A stretch of 64,000 nucleotides of DNA. Source: Jaltomata sinuosa (taxonomy: Eukaryota > Streptophyta > Magnoliopsida > Solanales > Solanaceae). Location: positions 496,001 through 560,000 of the forward strand of contig QJPP01001441.1 in assembly GCA_003996215.1 (NCBI GenBank), in the 5' to 3' direction. The position numbers and the translations under genes are program-made. Shown piece by piece: positions 34,563-46,803 of this stretch. Each line of letters starts with the position of its first letter. The first letter of the stretch is position 1. The notes beneath the pieces are model-generated. The model made no database searches and had not been told where the DNA came from. It was given only the letters and a program-made list of their open reading frames with translations.

Positions 34563-35479
34563 GCATATCTTGAAAACGTGTTTCAATTTCTAACGTTATT
34601 CTAAAAGGTTGAAAGGATTAAAGAAAAAAAATGATGCTACCCTTCCTTGTGAGTGTGAAAGTGCTCAAAGAATAAGAAAGCTCGGAGTAATTACTGATTA
34701 AAAGATAAAGGTATGAGTTGAGAATGTTTAGAGAGGAGAATAAGGTTGGAAAAATGCAAAAGAATTATGTTCTAAGTCATCAAATGGTAGCGTTTAGGGA
34801 GATTTTGAGTCACTTGATCTTAAATTTTTTCCTTTCTTTACCCAAGCCTACATGAATTCCTACAAGTCCTAGGTGATTTTAAGCCTTGTCAATCTACGTT
34901 AGTACCGAACTACATGAAGGGCAAGCCTATGGTTATACTTGTTTGCATTCGAACATCTTTGTCAGAGTTAAAGTAAATTCTTTCTATCCTATCATTTCAA
35001 TTGTTGTGGATTGCATTAATTGAGAGTGGGATTCTCACTTTTCTTGTGAGTGGTACTTCAACCTTGAGAAGAGTAGTGAAGTCTTACTCTCAATTAGGGA
35101 GAATGAGTGAGACAAGTTATGTAGTGAAATTGAGGCATGTTTTGAATTTATAGTGTCAAGACTTGAGATGCTAAACAATTTTGCGTTAAATGTGAATTCC
35201 ATCCACCTGTAGTGAAGAGGAAGTTTTTGAAAAGAGTGTGGGTTATTCTTTTGTCTTGTGCTTAACGTTTGTACCAATCAAATTCAGGGCATTTATTTTT
35301 GTTATTGTGGTCTTAGTGAAGTTGTTTGAAGTTGAGTCGATCCCTTACATAAAGTGAATATCTTTATTTTCTTGAGGAAAAGCAATAGTTTATGTTTTGG
35401 GTTTTATACGTTTGTATTTCACCAACTTATTGAGTTCTTTAGAAAAAAATACTGCCTTCATTCTCATGCTTTTAAGTGA

Positions 35480-36795
35480 TTTTTATGTGATAATCCTGAT
35501 ATGTGCATACATTCATGAGATAAGATGATAATCAGGGATACAGAAATAAAAGAGGCCAAGAAACAAGGACAAAAATCAAACCAAAAGAATGAAGGAAGAA
35601 AAACAGACGAGTTAAAGGGTGTGTTGGCCGCACAAGGCCCTGTGCAGCCGCACAAGACCCTGTGCAAAGTGCACAAAGAGGGAAGAAGAAGAGTTCAACA
35701 GTAGATCAAGATAATTAGGTGTGAAGAGTGCACAAGCCAGTGCGAAACCGCACATGCCTCCTCACACGCCTAACTAATGAAGTGGAGCTGAAATCAAGTT
35801 GTTCTCTCCAGTTCGCAAACCACATTGTGTTGTGGGTGTGTGGCCGCGCACCACTACTACGGGAGCATTTTTGTCCAATTTTTTTTGCCAATTTAAAAAC
35901 AATGAAATACAAATTCTCAATTATTGTACTAGTCTTCTTTTCAATTATCTAGAGCTTTTCATAGAGAACTTGGAGAATATTCTAGTCTTTCATCTTTGAG
36001 GAAGAATTTCAATAACTGTTTAACAATCTTTGAGGTTTTTGAATTTAAATTTCACTTATGGATGGTTTACAATAAGAATCCTATGGTATAGTTTATTTCC
36101 CTTTAATTATGTGGAGCTAAACCCTAATCTAGAGGTGTGTGATGATGTGTCAAATTTAATGAGTGGTTATTATTGATTTGCTTGCATTATTTATTATTGA
36201 TTATGGGTCTAGTGATTTCTTCATGTTTTGATGGAAATTGGTGATTGCAAACACTAGTTACACCTTCAATTCTTGTCTTGCTTGACAAAGAGGATAGGCG
36301 TTGGGAGAAGAAATCAATAGGAATTGGATTACTTCCATTTAATAATTGTTGCTAGAAATAAAATAATTTACTTGAAGTTTTGTTGGTTGGTAAAAAGTGA
36401 ATATACCTTGGGGTTCGAGAAAATTCAAGGTGAATGTTCTTGTGGATTGAGAAATCATAAGCATAACTAAAATCATCTTACCCATATCAAATATCAATTG
36501 TGAAGTGAATTCAATGTCCAAATTGATATAGATAGATCCATCTAAGCACATCCCTAGGTTTCTCTCTTATTGACACAAACTTTTGATTTCAATTATGGTC
36601 ACTCAAAATACAAGATAAATTCCACTTACCTGTACCCCCCTATTTTTGGTTACCATGAATGCAATTAATTAGTGATTCTTGCACTATTTGTGTCAAGTCA
36701 TTAATCATATTCCCCATGGGATCGCCCCCGACTCATAGATGGGTAAATTATATTGCAATGACCATGCACACTTTCTCTTTAAGTGAGAGGTGGAT
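35480..36795 (+). repeat. LTR-like block with cgcacaag words
   Basis: Words like ccgcacaaggccctgtgcag and ccgcacaagaccctgtgcaa occur at 35629 and 35649, and accgcacatgcctcctcac at about 35745. An AT-rich half and a Tat-like end near 36795 follow. The start is uncertain. The open frames here (for example around 35728-35999) are not conserved in any way I recognise. Confidence 0.5.
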
Positions 36796-37110
36796 TTGAA
36801 CGTCATTATTAATCTCCCTATTTTCTTGGATAATAGACCCAAGATACTTGAAAGTTCCTCTTCTTTTGGATGACCTGTGTATCAAACGTTGCTACCAAAT
36901 CAGCCTCATATATTTTTCGTCACTGAACTTGCACTCTAAATAACTTGTCTTGGTGCTACTCAACTTGAACCCTTTAGACTCCAGGATTTGTCTAAAAACC
37001 TCAAACTTTGTATTAACTCCACCGTGAGTTAGTCAATAAGAACTATGTTATCCACAAATGACATACACCATGACATTTTACCTTGAATTGCCGCATCAAT
37101 AAATTTTATT
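36796..37110 (-). pseudogene. LINE-type RT scrap with FVDN
   Basis: Reading the minus strand from 37080 gives WCMSFVDNIVLID, then after a stop and a frameshift GGVNTKFEVFRQILESKGFK, LSSTKTSYLECKFS, then another shift and a short SIIQENREI run. This is a frequent plant LINE-like RT sequence; its usual box is FADD and here it is FVDN, so a catalytic Asp is lost. Only the palm and its C-terminal neighbour survive. Confidence 0.8.
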
Positions 37111-37507
37111 TTTAATGCATACATAAATTACTGAATTCATGTACTGATAATATTATTCGGATCACATTATTCATTAAAGACAGGTCTAAAATTTTAATTT
37201 AGTGTGGATATGAACTACTGTTTCATCCAGAGTACTCTTTTGTCACAGTACGATCAAAAGTCAAGAATCTAATTAAATCCTAAAGAATATATATTTTTAA
37301 CACGTTAAGTGTCCATCATTGATTGTATTTGATAGAAGTTCTACAAAATTGTCCCAAAACACATAAACATATCCGAAGAATAGTAAACTCGTCTATTTGC
37401 ACTAGTACGAGCTGGAAGGCATACTAGCTATTTGTCTTGAAAGAAAACTTAGAGTTGATGTTTATATAATAAATTTCTGCATATATACTAACTAAACATA
37501 AATATAT

Positions 37508-37509
<2 letters not shown>

Positions 37510-37551
<42 letters not shown>
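37510..37551. repeat. (TA)21 microsatellite
   Basis: An uninterrupted TA run of about 42 bp. Confidence 0.95.
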
Positions 37552-37553
<2 letters not shown>

Positions 37554-38400
37554 AGCAACCAACAATCATTACCTATAACGTGATTCAACCTATGATTAAT
37601 GTTGGACAATATATTCTACATTAATTCACTGGAGAGATGAACAATAGCATAACGATGGCACTCAATTATATGCTAAATCTGAGAATAGAAGTGCACACTC
37701 ACACAGAGTGAACATTCCTCAATAGTTACATTGTTTCCCTCGATTGATCTGTAAATATATAAGAAGAATTAATAAGAATGAAAAAGGGAGCTGGAGGGCA
37801 GGGTGATAGTGGGGTAGCACAATATTTATTAGTCTTCTAATATTGGTGGAGTATGTGTGATCATGTTTCCCATTTCCCACATACATCAACCTTCAGAATT
37901 AATGTTAATGTGCAAGGGGACTGACAAAGTTCTTTTTAAGTTGTTGTAATTGAATTTTGTTTCCACTTATATACTACCTCTAATTAATATTAATACTTGA
38001 TCATTGTTGATTTGACACAACTCTTAAGAAATTTTTTATTACAGACACATCTTACTAAATTAGCTATATTAATAATACTTTAGACCTCTAAATTTGACTA
38101 CTATTATTTTATGTAGTTGTTTAATACTAAGGATGGTATGGGGAATAGTATCAAAACTCTCATAATTTGCTGAAATGGACAAATAAAAAGAAAAAATAAA
38201 TTTTAACTTAGGGGTAAAGTAAAATGAAAAGGAAGGATTATATTATATTCCTCAAATAGCAATATATTTCGATTATATATAAGTGAGGAAGAGGGAATAA
38301 CACTGCCATTGTTAATTGTACCTAAGGAACTGTGAATTGTACCATAAATGTAGGCCCATTTTCTCAGTAAATAATCACGTGTGTGATATCACTTTTCCTT

Positions 38401-38405
38401 TAGGG
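38401..38405 (+). repeat. Target duplication TAGGG of E5, left
   Basis: TAGGG directly before the LTR end at 38406; the same five bases follow the other LTR at 51297-51301. Confidence 0.92.
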
Positions 38406-41231
38406 CGTCACGATCCAAAACCGGGCCATTATGGCACCTATATATCCCTCAGTGGGAAAGCCAACCCCAACCATGCGAAAAATAAATAAAGCAGTTAATA
38501 TAAAGAAAGCGGAAGATATAAATACAAGGGAGATAGGACCAATATCATATATACATACCAACTATACTAAATATACAAAAATGACCCTAAAGTGACCAAG
38601 AAGGCAAAATATACAGAAGAACCAACCCGGACATGGTATCACAGGTACAACAGTGTCTAAAGTACGAAGTAGCTATACAATAGACTCTGTCTATCAAAAA
38701 TATAAAAATATAAACATAAATGATAGATGGAAAGCATTTAAAGTCTCCGAAGCGCCGGGAGCTCACCGCGATCTGAACTACAACAGGCCTCGAACGATGA
38801 GAGGATCAACGGGGGTGACTCGTACTAGGTGCTGCATCAGAAAAAGATTCAGAGTGTAGTATAAGTACCAAAACAACGGGTACGCATCATAGGCCGACCA
38901 AGCGCAAAAAAATAATATATAATATAAATTACAAGAAGGTAAGCTAACTACAGAGATCCACCTAAATCTAGTTATAAAATTAAAATAAACCACACTAACC
39001 CTCTAATAAAGAAGAAAGTAACAACTAAAGTAAAACCAAGGCAACAGATAATCCAGGTACGCTCCAACATGATGCAATGCAAAGAGAGATGATGAGGTGA
39101 TGCATAAATAGATAAAAGTAAAACCCAAAATATCTCATCGGGAGCCCAAAATTTAACCTCGAGCTCGTCAACATGTGCATAGAAAGTAACACCCAGAATA
39201 ACACATTGGAGCACCCAAAATCGATCATCGGACTCATCAACATAAACTAAATGGAGAAAAGATCCGGGAACGTCCCTCAGACCAGCATAAAATAATGTTT
39301 TTCCTTTCCGTTCCAAATCCAATAGCAAAACCAAAATAATTCCTTTAAGGTCCGAAAATTATAGTAACTATAGTCTCAAGTTTAGGACCAAAACTTCAAA
39401 AATCATTCCTTTCTCTACCGATGACATGAGATTACAGAATGAGCATGTAAATTTCCACGTTCAGAATATATAGCACATGACAAGGCAAAATAGGGGAAAA
39501 AACACCCTCAAATCAAGAGAACAGACCTGGAAACTCAGTCCAAATCCAAGCTATGGCCTCGAGCCCACAGATATACACAACGGTAAAATAAAATTGGAAG
39601 AACGAAAAAATAACTATAAAAATTGCTAAAAACAACCACTCTACCTCTAAAACATCCTAAAAGCATACTAAGATTCAATGATAGGCACAATAATACTACG
39701 GGATTCTAGACTGAGGATAACATGAATAATTCTAATCTATGATCCGAAATGGCCAAAATAATACAAGTCACATGATTTAAGACTAATTATACCTAAAGCC
39801 CAACCTAACATTCTAGCAACAAATATGATATAAAATCTAACTAAACTCAGTCTAGAAAGTAAACCGTAACCTACCTCAGGGCCGAACCGCAAACACGAAC
39901 TGTCACTTGTGAGCCTTCCCCTTCCGAACAGCCTCAGAAAGTTGTCACGCTATCTAGAACAAAATCTAGGTGTCAAGACGAGAAAAATGACACATATATT
40001 GGTATATGGAAAATTGAGCTAGAAATCGGGTCAGAAAATGACCCTCGGGGCCCGCATAATGAAAAAAATAAAAATAACAATTATATTCGCAGTGGGTTAA
40101 AGAACCCATAACCAAAGTTTAGTGCGAACGAGACTCATTTTTGGGGCCCAAATGTGCCCCAAAGTCCTCTACCAATGGGATTTAATGGGATTAGAGTAAA
40201 TTAAACAATGGAAAAAGGGGAGGATGGATAGAGAGGACTTACTATAGAACAAGATGACTAAATAAAAAGGCTAGAAAACGAGCTTGAATGCTTAACAATG
40301 GAGGAAATTTCATAATTGTGGGGGAAAAAATGAAGTTGGCAGCGTATATAGTTGCTATCGCGAGAAAACGCTGGCCAGATCATCACGGTCGCGGTGGTCC
40401 AGCCACGCGATCACATAGAGTGAGCTAGACCGGGTCCCAACTTGCTTCATCACTGTCGGGAGGAGCAACCCACGTGATTGCAATGGTCAAGAAACTATAC
40501 CATCACGAACGCAGCGGCCACTTCACGATCGCGATGACCAAGCTGGCCTGCAACACACAACAACAATCAGCAATCTTATGAGGCTAAAGTCACTCGACAA
40601 ACCCTCAGGATTCATTCAAAACCCCACAAACACAAACCAACTATGCTACCCTACCAGAAATAGCATTCCATACTCAATGGAATCGACAAAACTCCCAACA
40701 GAGATCATTTTTAATGAAAAGTGGGCCTCACGCCCAAAACCAACACTAAACTCAATACGCCAAAACAAGTCCAGAAGCCTCGGGACCCCAATCAAACGTC
40801 CCTCTAGCCCAAAGTCAACATTCTGAAGCCAACAACACTGACAGAATTTCCATTTGAGGTCGTCTTCTCTGAATGTTGACCAAAGTAAACCCTACAGGCC
40901 TAACTGGCCTGAAAACACAAAAACTAAGACAAACCCAAATCGAAAGCACCCAGTTCCAGACCAAAGGTCCCACTAGACCAAAAACCCTGCTCTAGAGCCA
41001 ACGAAACTATCAAAATTTGATTCTGAGCACGTTTACAAAAAATGTTGACTGAAGTCAAAGATTTTTTAAGTTCAAGTTCTAAAATAGGAAAATGGTCGTA
41101 ATGACTTAATGAACGACCCAGACACTGAACTGTCAGTCTCAACAGGTCATAAGTGACCTGTAGCCGCTGAGGGAGGGCTCGAAATGCAAAAAAAGCACAA
41201 AAAATAGAAAATGACCTTGAGGATCATTACA
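38406..41231 (-). repeat. 3' LTR of E5
   Basis: On the minus strand it starts TGTAATGATCCTCAAGG at 41231 and ends at 38406 with GTGACG, where the sister LTR has ATGACA. It contains a duplicated phrase with acccaaaatatctcatcggg at 39122 and its relative near 39190 (about 67-bp spacing), and a cacgatcgcgatgacc word cluster at 40350-40545. Short open frames inside have no coding support. Confidence 0.9.
40350..40545. repeat. Self-complementary word cluster in the E5 3' LTR
   Basis: Words atcacggtcgcggtggtcca, catcacgaacgcagcggcc and cacgatcgcgatgaccaagc recur. The core cgatcg is palindromic. The same position in the 5' LTR (50385-50600) has similar words. Confidence 0.75.
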
Positions 41232-42050
41232 ACATCCACTACTAAAAGGACCTTCGTCCTCAAAAGTTAGGGAAAAGATAATACATGAAGACTCGAAAAG
41301 ACGAGGATGGTGGGTCCGTATATCGGTCTCAATCTCCCAAGTTGCCTCATCGACAGGACGATGCCTCCACTGAACCTTAACTGGCAGAATCTCTTTGGAC
41401 CTCAACTTCCTAACATTCCTGTCCAAAATAGCAACATGCTCCTCCTCAAAAGCTAAAGACTCATCCAACTTAACTGAATCCCACTAAAGCATGTGAGACT
41501 CATCCAGAATATACCGATGCAACATAGAGACATGATAAACTAGGTGAACACTTGAAAGAGCAGGAGGGAAGGCTAACTCATAAGCAACCTCCCCAATGCG
41601 GTGAATGATCTCAAATGGTCCAATAAACCTAGGACTGAGCTTACCCTTCCTCTCGAACCTTATCACCCCCTTCATGGATGACACCTAAAGGAACACACTG
41701 TCATTAACCATGAACTTTAGATCTTGAACTCTCCATTCAGCATAACTCTTTTGCCTTCTTTGGGCAGATCAAAGTCTCTCTTGAATAACCTGAACTATAT
41801 CCATAGAATCATGAAGAAAGTCAGTCCCCCATGGCCTATCCTCAAAAGCATTAAACCAACCCATCGGAGATTTGCACCTCCTACCATACAAGGTCTCAAA
41901 CGGAGCCATTTGAATGCTGGAATGGTAACTATTATTATATGAAAACTCTTCCAAGGCTAAGAACCGGTCCCATTGACCCCCAAAATCAATAACACAGGCT
42001 CACTACATATTCTCCAGAACCTGAGTAGTGTGCTCTGACTGACCGTCTAC
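41139..42050 (-). pseudogene. E5 integrase C-terminus and chromodomain
   Basis: On the minus strand DGQSEHTTQVLENM (third catalytic position, Glu kept) is followed by EEFSYNNSYHSSIQMAPFE, then TLYGRRCKSPMGWF (41769-41954), then GVIRFERKGKLSPRFIGPFE, then IIHRIGEVAYELAFP (41484-41684, the GPF motif), and HVAILDRNVRKLRSKEILPV followed by KVQWRHRPVDEATWEIE (41139-41468). The last is a chromodomain-like tail with its Trp residues. The reading runs directly into the LTR. Only a few breaks are present (a TAG at about 41486, others near 41690 and 42000), so this portion is well kept although the front of the enzyme is missing. Confidence 0.9.
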
Positions 42051-44066
42051 CGGCATCCCATACTACCGGAGTGTACAATCAACAAACAACAAACAAGGGT
42101 GGAGCCTCAAACAATGAATGATATGATGCATGAAGATCTCAAGTGAAATGGTATTCCTGTATGTACCTCCTCCGGTGCCGATCCGGCCTAGCAGGTAGGT
42201 TCCATGGAAGGACACTGCCCGTATACCTCTACTCCACCATATACCCTTCCTCAATCACACGCAGCCCGCATCCCTAGGCCCAGATGGCAAGGTCCATGGA
42301 GGTCCCTGACCCCATACTAAAACTCAGCATCAAAACATGTCGTCCGGAAGCAAGTCTGGGTTCAAGATAGAGACCCAGTCTCTAATATGCATGCCAAGAC
42401 CTTGTCCAGGACTAAAGTAGTAAGAAAATTTCTCAAAAACCCCTCCAAGGGTGCCCGGGCATAACCGGGTCTAGACAGTAGAAAGTCATCTCAGGTGCTC
42501 GATCCGACCGAGGCTAAAATTATATCAAGTAGCAAGAAAACTCAACTAGCACCCCGACCCTGCCGAGTCTAGCGTTAATCGAAAACTGGTGATTTAAATC
42601 ATAATTTTACTTTCTTTTACCCAGGAATATTCACAACTTAACTCAAACCATTTCCAAATCATTTTCATCAAAAATAGGCCCCCGGGGCCTTGCAAGGTTT
42701 AGAAAATAGTGCCAGTAGGCCCGAAGCCCAAACCATAGTAAAACATGGATAAACCTCTTTATATGCATGGAAATGGTATGATCACACACAATAGCTGCCG
42801 AGGAGCTTACAATCAACCTATCGATCCTGCACAGGCCCACAGCTACTAAGCAAGCATAACCAGCCTAGAAGGATAATTCTATGCCCGGGACTCGCGGACA
42901 TTCCCAAAATCCCACCTTCTATGTTCCAGAGTCAACAAGGTCTCACAGGACCACAAGGGTAAATAAAATATATCGGCAAGTACTACAAGCAATGGAGGAA
43001 TAAAAGTAGGCGAACATGAATAAAGCAGTCGAGGTCTTTGGTACCAACCTAATAAACCAACCCAAGGATGCCCATTAATACAATTTTATCCTATATATGC
43101 GGAGTCTAGGGAAAATAAACAGTAACCTACCTATCGACGATGACAAGCTTGAACCTCTCCGAAAAAGCTCCAACACGAATCAAACTCGAACTCGGGCTTG
43201 AATAACTTGACATAGATAATTGATTTTTCTTCATATCGCATCAAAAAAAATTTCCACACATAATTTCTTCAACGTATAAAGATACATATAGGCAGTGTTC
43301 AAATCTACTCTCCCTATGAAAAGTGAATGAAAATAATGTTAGTATACCTATATGTGTACATGTAACATTTTCTTAAAAATTATCAATTCTTATTACTAAG
43401 TGACCATTCTATCAAACACTTTAGGTGCTGCCTTCTTGGTGTCAACTTGACTTCCACGTGGGGGTGTGGGTGTCATCACCACACCTCCTCTTATCCACTT
43501 AATGATAGGTGGATCCATGTTACGTACGTACTCGGGTATTGCATAGGTTCGCAATTCACCATCGCATGATTTTGAGACTCAAGAACTCTCTTGGAACCCT
43601 CCTTTATGTTTTCTCACTATTTCGGAACTGAAATGGCATTTTAAAACGTGAAGTTGAGGCTTGAAATCGATTTGACCCGACCTGGTTCGCGACCCGGTTT
43701 CTGCCAGACAGTCCACGGTAAAATAGTCATAACTCTTTACTCCGAGATCAGTTGGATGTGAGGTTTTGTGCATTGGAAACTAGACTCGTAGACCTTCGAT
43801 TTGGTATTGCGGGGGACTTCTTACTCTTTATATATTGAGAGAAAAGCTCTGGGACATTTTACCCAAAGTTCAGAAAATTTATTAAAGAAACTTACGATAA
43901 CTTTTGCCGACTTGCTTGACTTCAAAACTTATCATACGACCAAACAAATGGCCTCGAAACCGAACTACCAGTCCCGACAAGCCTTAAATGACTTGGGGCC
44001 GCTACAAACAAGCTCTAACGGTACAAGGAAAACGTATACATGGAAATAACCAAAAGGGTCATTACA
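42051..44066 (-). repeat. Inserted LTR fragment (type of 55440-56795)
   Basis: On the minus strand it starts TGTAATGACCC at 44066. From 43220 down to 42051 it matches 56795 to about 55665 (catcccatactaccggag, then acacaacaaacaagggtgga). It stops abruptly at the integrase fragment with no LTR 3' terminus, so it is truncated. The part near 43680-43830 (aactctttactccgagatca, then cattggaaactagactcgta) is a phrase I recognise from many plant LTRs. Confidence 0.7.
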
Positions 44067-44070
44067 ATAA

Positions 44071-44209
44071 TGGCCTCAATATGGCAGTAGCACCTCGGTG
44101 CACACTATGTATATAATGGCCTCAATATGGCAGTAGCACCTCAGTGCACACTATGTATATTATAGCCTCAATATGGAAGTAGCACCTCAGTGCACACTAA
44201 CACGCAAAC
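44071..44209. repeat. Three-copy 46-bp tandem repeat
   Basis: The phrase tggcctcaatatggcagtag then cacctcagtgcacactatgt begins at 44071, 44117 and 44163, an exact 46-bp period with few differences. It sits between two LTR pieces. Confidence 0.9.
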
Positions 44210-45898
44210 CACGCATAGTAAGTGTATTACTAGATTGACCGTCAAAGCTATTCTTGTTATTTATGAAGGTTCATTTAGATAACTTCTTTATCCTTGGCTT
44301 ACTAGGTGTTGGACTCAACATACCAAACACATATAAATGGGGATTTGACTTGCTAACTTTCCTTGTATACTTTCTAAAGCTTGATTAGGGATCACAATAC
44401 AAAAAAGAAACTCGACAAAAGGATAACTTACGTTTCGTGCAAAAAGAATCAGACTTTTATAAGAAGGCGACTTGAATCACCATAATGTATAACTTAGTTC
44501 CTTAAGACTTGTTGAGTTACCAAATCAGCTCTCTTACAACAGAATACTCAAATTCCTTCTTTCGGATATTTAGAGTTCTATTTCTAGATTCATGCCAATA
44601 AGGAATAAATAAGCCTTAACATACCTCGTTCCTTCTGAAGATTGTGCTTACCAGAACTTGGACTTTCCTTTATTAAGTTAATCTACAACACAAGGGTATA
44701 ATGAAGCTAATATTAGCTCTTAAACCTGATGCAACCTTTCCAAAATAGTAGCTAAACATTTCCCGGGAAGATTTACGTATTTTGCATTAATTAAAGGTGT
44801 ATCGTCACACCTTTCTCCCCTGTCCAATACACATCACACACATACCAACCTACTGCCTCCAATAATACAAAACACATCAAACAGCCCCTACACAACTCAC
44901 CATGCTGAAATACAATAACAACACATTGAACCCACGGCTTCCGATCGCCGTCCCGTGAGTTCTTAACAACAATTGTCCATCCGAACTTCAATCCAAAAAT
45001 ATGATTATGGGCAGAGTACTTACCACACTTGAAGGTGTGTTTTTATCCTCTTTTTATTGATGACTTGAAAAGATTAAGTACCCCCTACACATACACCAAC
45101 AAGAGAAGAAGAAATCTCTTAATTGTTACACAATTTCTATGTGTTAAATCTTAAGAAAGGAGCTGCCATAGTTCATGTCTTTCTTACCATAGGATATACT
45201 AGATATATGTAGTAGATTAATACCAAGATAACAAGTTGTTTAACTCACCTTAAGCTCGAATGAATCTAGATCTTCTTAGAACTCTAAAGGGAGAGAAGGG
45301 CTGCCAAAAGGAAAGGAGATAAGAGAGAATTTTTCCAGCTTTTTGTGATCAATATTGATCAAAAAAGGTCTGTATAAAGGGACCTTTTTGACCGACTTTT
45401 TTGAGTATATTTGGGCCAAAATGGGTCAAGAAACTTGGGCCAAAATTACCCTTTGCTTGGGCCTCAAAAGGGTTAAGTTTTGTAGCTAATTTTGGGCTTC
45501 TCTTGGGTCAAAATGTGGTCAATATTGGTGGCTACCTTTTGTAGTTGTTTGGGACAGATTTGGTTGTGGTTTGATGGGACAACTTTAAACATCATTTGGG
45601 CTACATTAGGTCTCATAATACATGGTGTTGCTGCCCATAATCGGCCCTCGGAACATAGTTCGTTAGCGTAGGTAGGTGATGCACCTACTTGTCACCTAAG
45701 AGCTTAGATAAGTCGAGAAAGTACCTCACTTGTTTTATCTCATTTTCAAAACACTCATCCTTATAATTTAACTTAACACTCATATACATTTGACCATTTC
45801 AAATTCTAGGCCAAAGTACCCCTTCACAATCTCGAGCTCAAATACTTTCGTCGATATTTACTTAGTCACATAGGTTTTGAAAGGTACGGGGTGTTACA
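44210..45898 (-). repeat. Second inserted LTR-like piece in E5
   Basis: On the minus strand it begins TGTAACACCCCGTACC at 45898, the usual opening of another Solanaceae LTR type. No coding content. Near 45350-45600 repeated phrases ttgggccaaaatgggtcaag and ttgggccaaaattaccctt occur. Its 3' end is not clear; it may include the 46-bp repeat. Confidence 0.6.
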
Positions 45899-46089
45899 GT
45901 TACCTTATTTAACTATCTGTAGTCGATACAAATATGCATAGACCCATCCTTCTTATTCACAATTAGAACCGGAGCACCCCACAGAGACACACTAGGCCTG
46001 ATGAACCCTCTGCTCAATAGATCCAGGAGCCGATCCTTAAGCTCCCTCAACTCAGCTGGTGCCATCTGATATAGCAGAAAAGAAATGGG
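45899..46089 (-). pseudogene. E5 RT N-terminus
   Basis: The minus strand reads APAELRELKDRLLDLLSRGF, then SVSLWGAPVLIVNKKDG, then HICIDYR, TAG, LNKVT. The TAG stands at the usual Gln of YRQLN. The frame breaks off at 45898 where foreign LTR sequence starts. Confidence 0.85.
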
Positions 46090-46803
46090 TTAAGTGTCTA
46101 GATTGACATCAATACCAAAGTCAATGTCACGATCAGGAGGATGACCCATAAGAGAATAAGGAAACACATCCAAATACTCACAAACCATAGGAACTGACTC
46201 AAGGGATGGTGTGGTGGTACTAGTATCACGGACGTAGGCAAGATTGGCTAAACACCCCTTCCCAACCAACCGCTGGGCGCTCAGCAATGATATAACTCCC
46301 CTCGGCATGTGGCTATCAACACTCTTCCATAAGATAGGAGGGATACCAGGCATCCGTAGAGTAATAGTCTTGGCGAAGCAATCCAAGACCGCATGATAAG
46401 AAGACAACTAATTTATGCCTAATATCACATCAAAATCAACCATATTAAGTACAACAAAGTCTACCCACGTGTTGTACCCCAGGATAGTCACCACACAAGC
46501 CTGAAACACCTTATCAACTACTAATGAATCTCTTAGTAGAGTAGATACATGCAAGGGAGCAGGAAATGACTCACAAGCAGACTCTAGATGAGTAGCATAA
46601 TAAGCAGATACAAATGAGAATGTAGACCCCCGATCAAACAAAGAAGAAGTAGACTGATGACAAACGGAGATCGTACTTGTGATGACAACATCTGAAGCCT
46701 CGACCTCTGTCCGACCCAGAACTACATACATGTGGCCTCGACCACTACGACCACCTGATATACCAGACTGAGGACCACCTCTAATACCCTGGGGACCACC
46801 CAT
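46090..46803 (-). pseudogene. E5 aspartic protease and linker
   Basis: The 131-residue frame 46408-46803 starts GGPQGIRGGPQSG and goes on VEASDVVITSTISVCHQ, then the active-site region FDRGSTFSFVS, where the usual Pro of D-P-G-S-T is Arg, then VVLNMVDFDVILGIN. The frame at 46090-46407 continues with LDCFAKTITLRMPGIPP and ends in the acidic linker PPDRDIDFGIDV before RT. A single TAG separates the two frames (at about 46408, usual W or Q). Apart from the changed Pro, this is the most complete protease in the window. Confidence 0.88.

Larger units (their letters stand above)
34189..36795 (+). mobile_element. 3' end of a Tat/Athila-like element
   Basis: The sequence after E1 is non-coding with three purine-tract-like G-runs (34435-34562), then a stretch with Athila-like wording (tttacccaagcctacatgaa near 34838), and an LTR-like block from about 35480 to 36795. 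The block ends with tccccatgggatcgccc, gactcatagatgggtaaatt and atgcacac, the kind of end seen in Tat LTRs. It may be the continuation of the Tat-like block 3486-6942 split by E1; no duplication confirms that. Confidence 0.5.
37111..38405. other. AT-rich spacer, no gene seen
   Basis: About 1.3 kb without recognisable coding or LTR sequence. It contains the TA microsatellite at 37510-37551. It may be single-copy DNA, because nothing in it matches other parts of this window. Its right end is the TAGGG duplication of E5. Confidence 0.5.

Noticed and set aside
35035..35277. 80-residue minus-strand frame
   Set aside because: Non-coding 3' region of a Tat-like element; no motif, no context.
38972..39334. 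120-residue frame in the E5 3' LTR
   Set aside because: The corresponding place in the 5' LTR (about 49010-49330) has different frames; non-coding LTR sequence.
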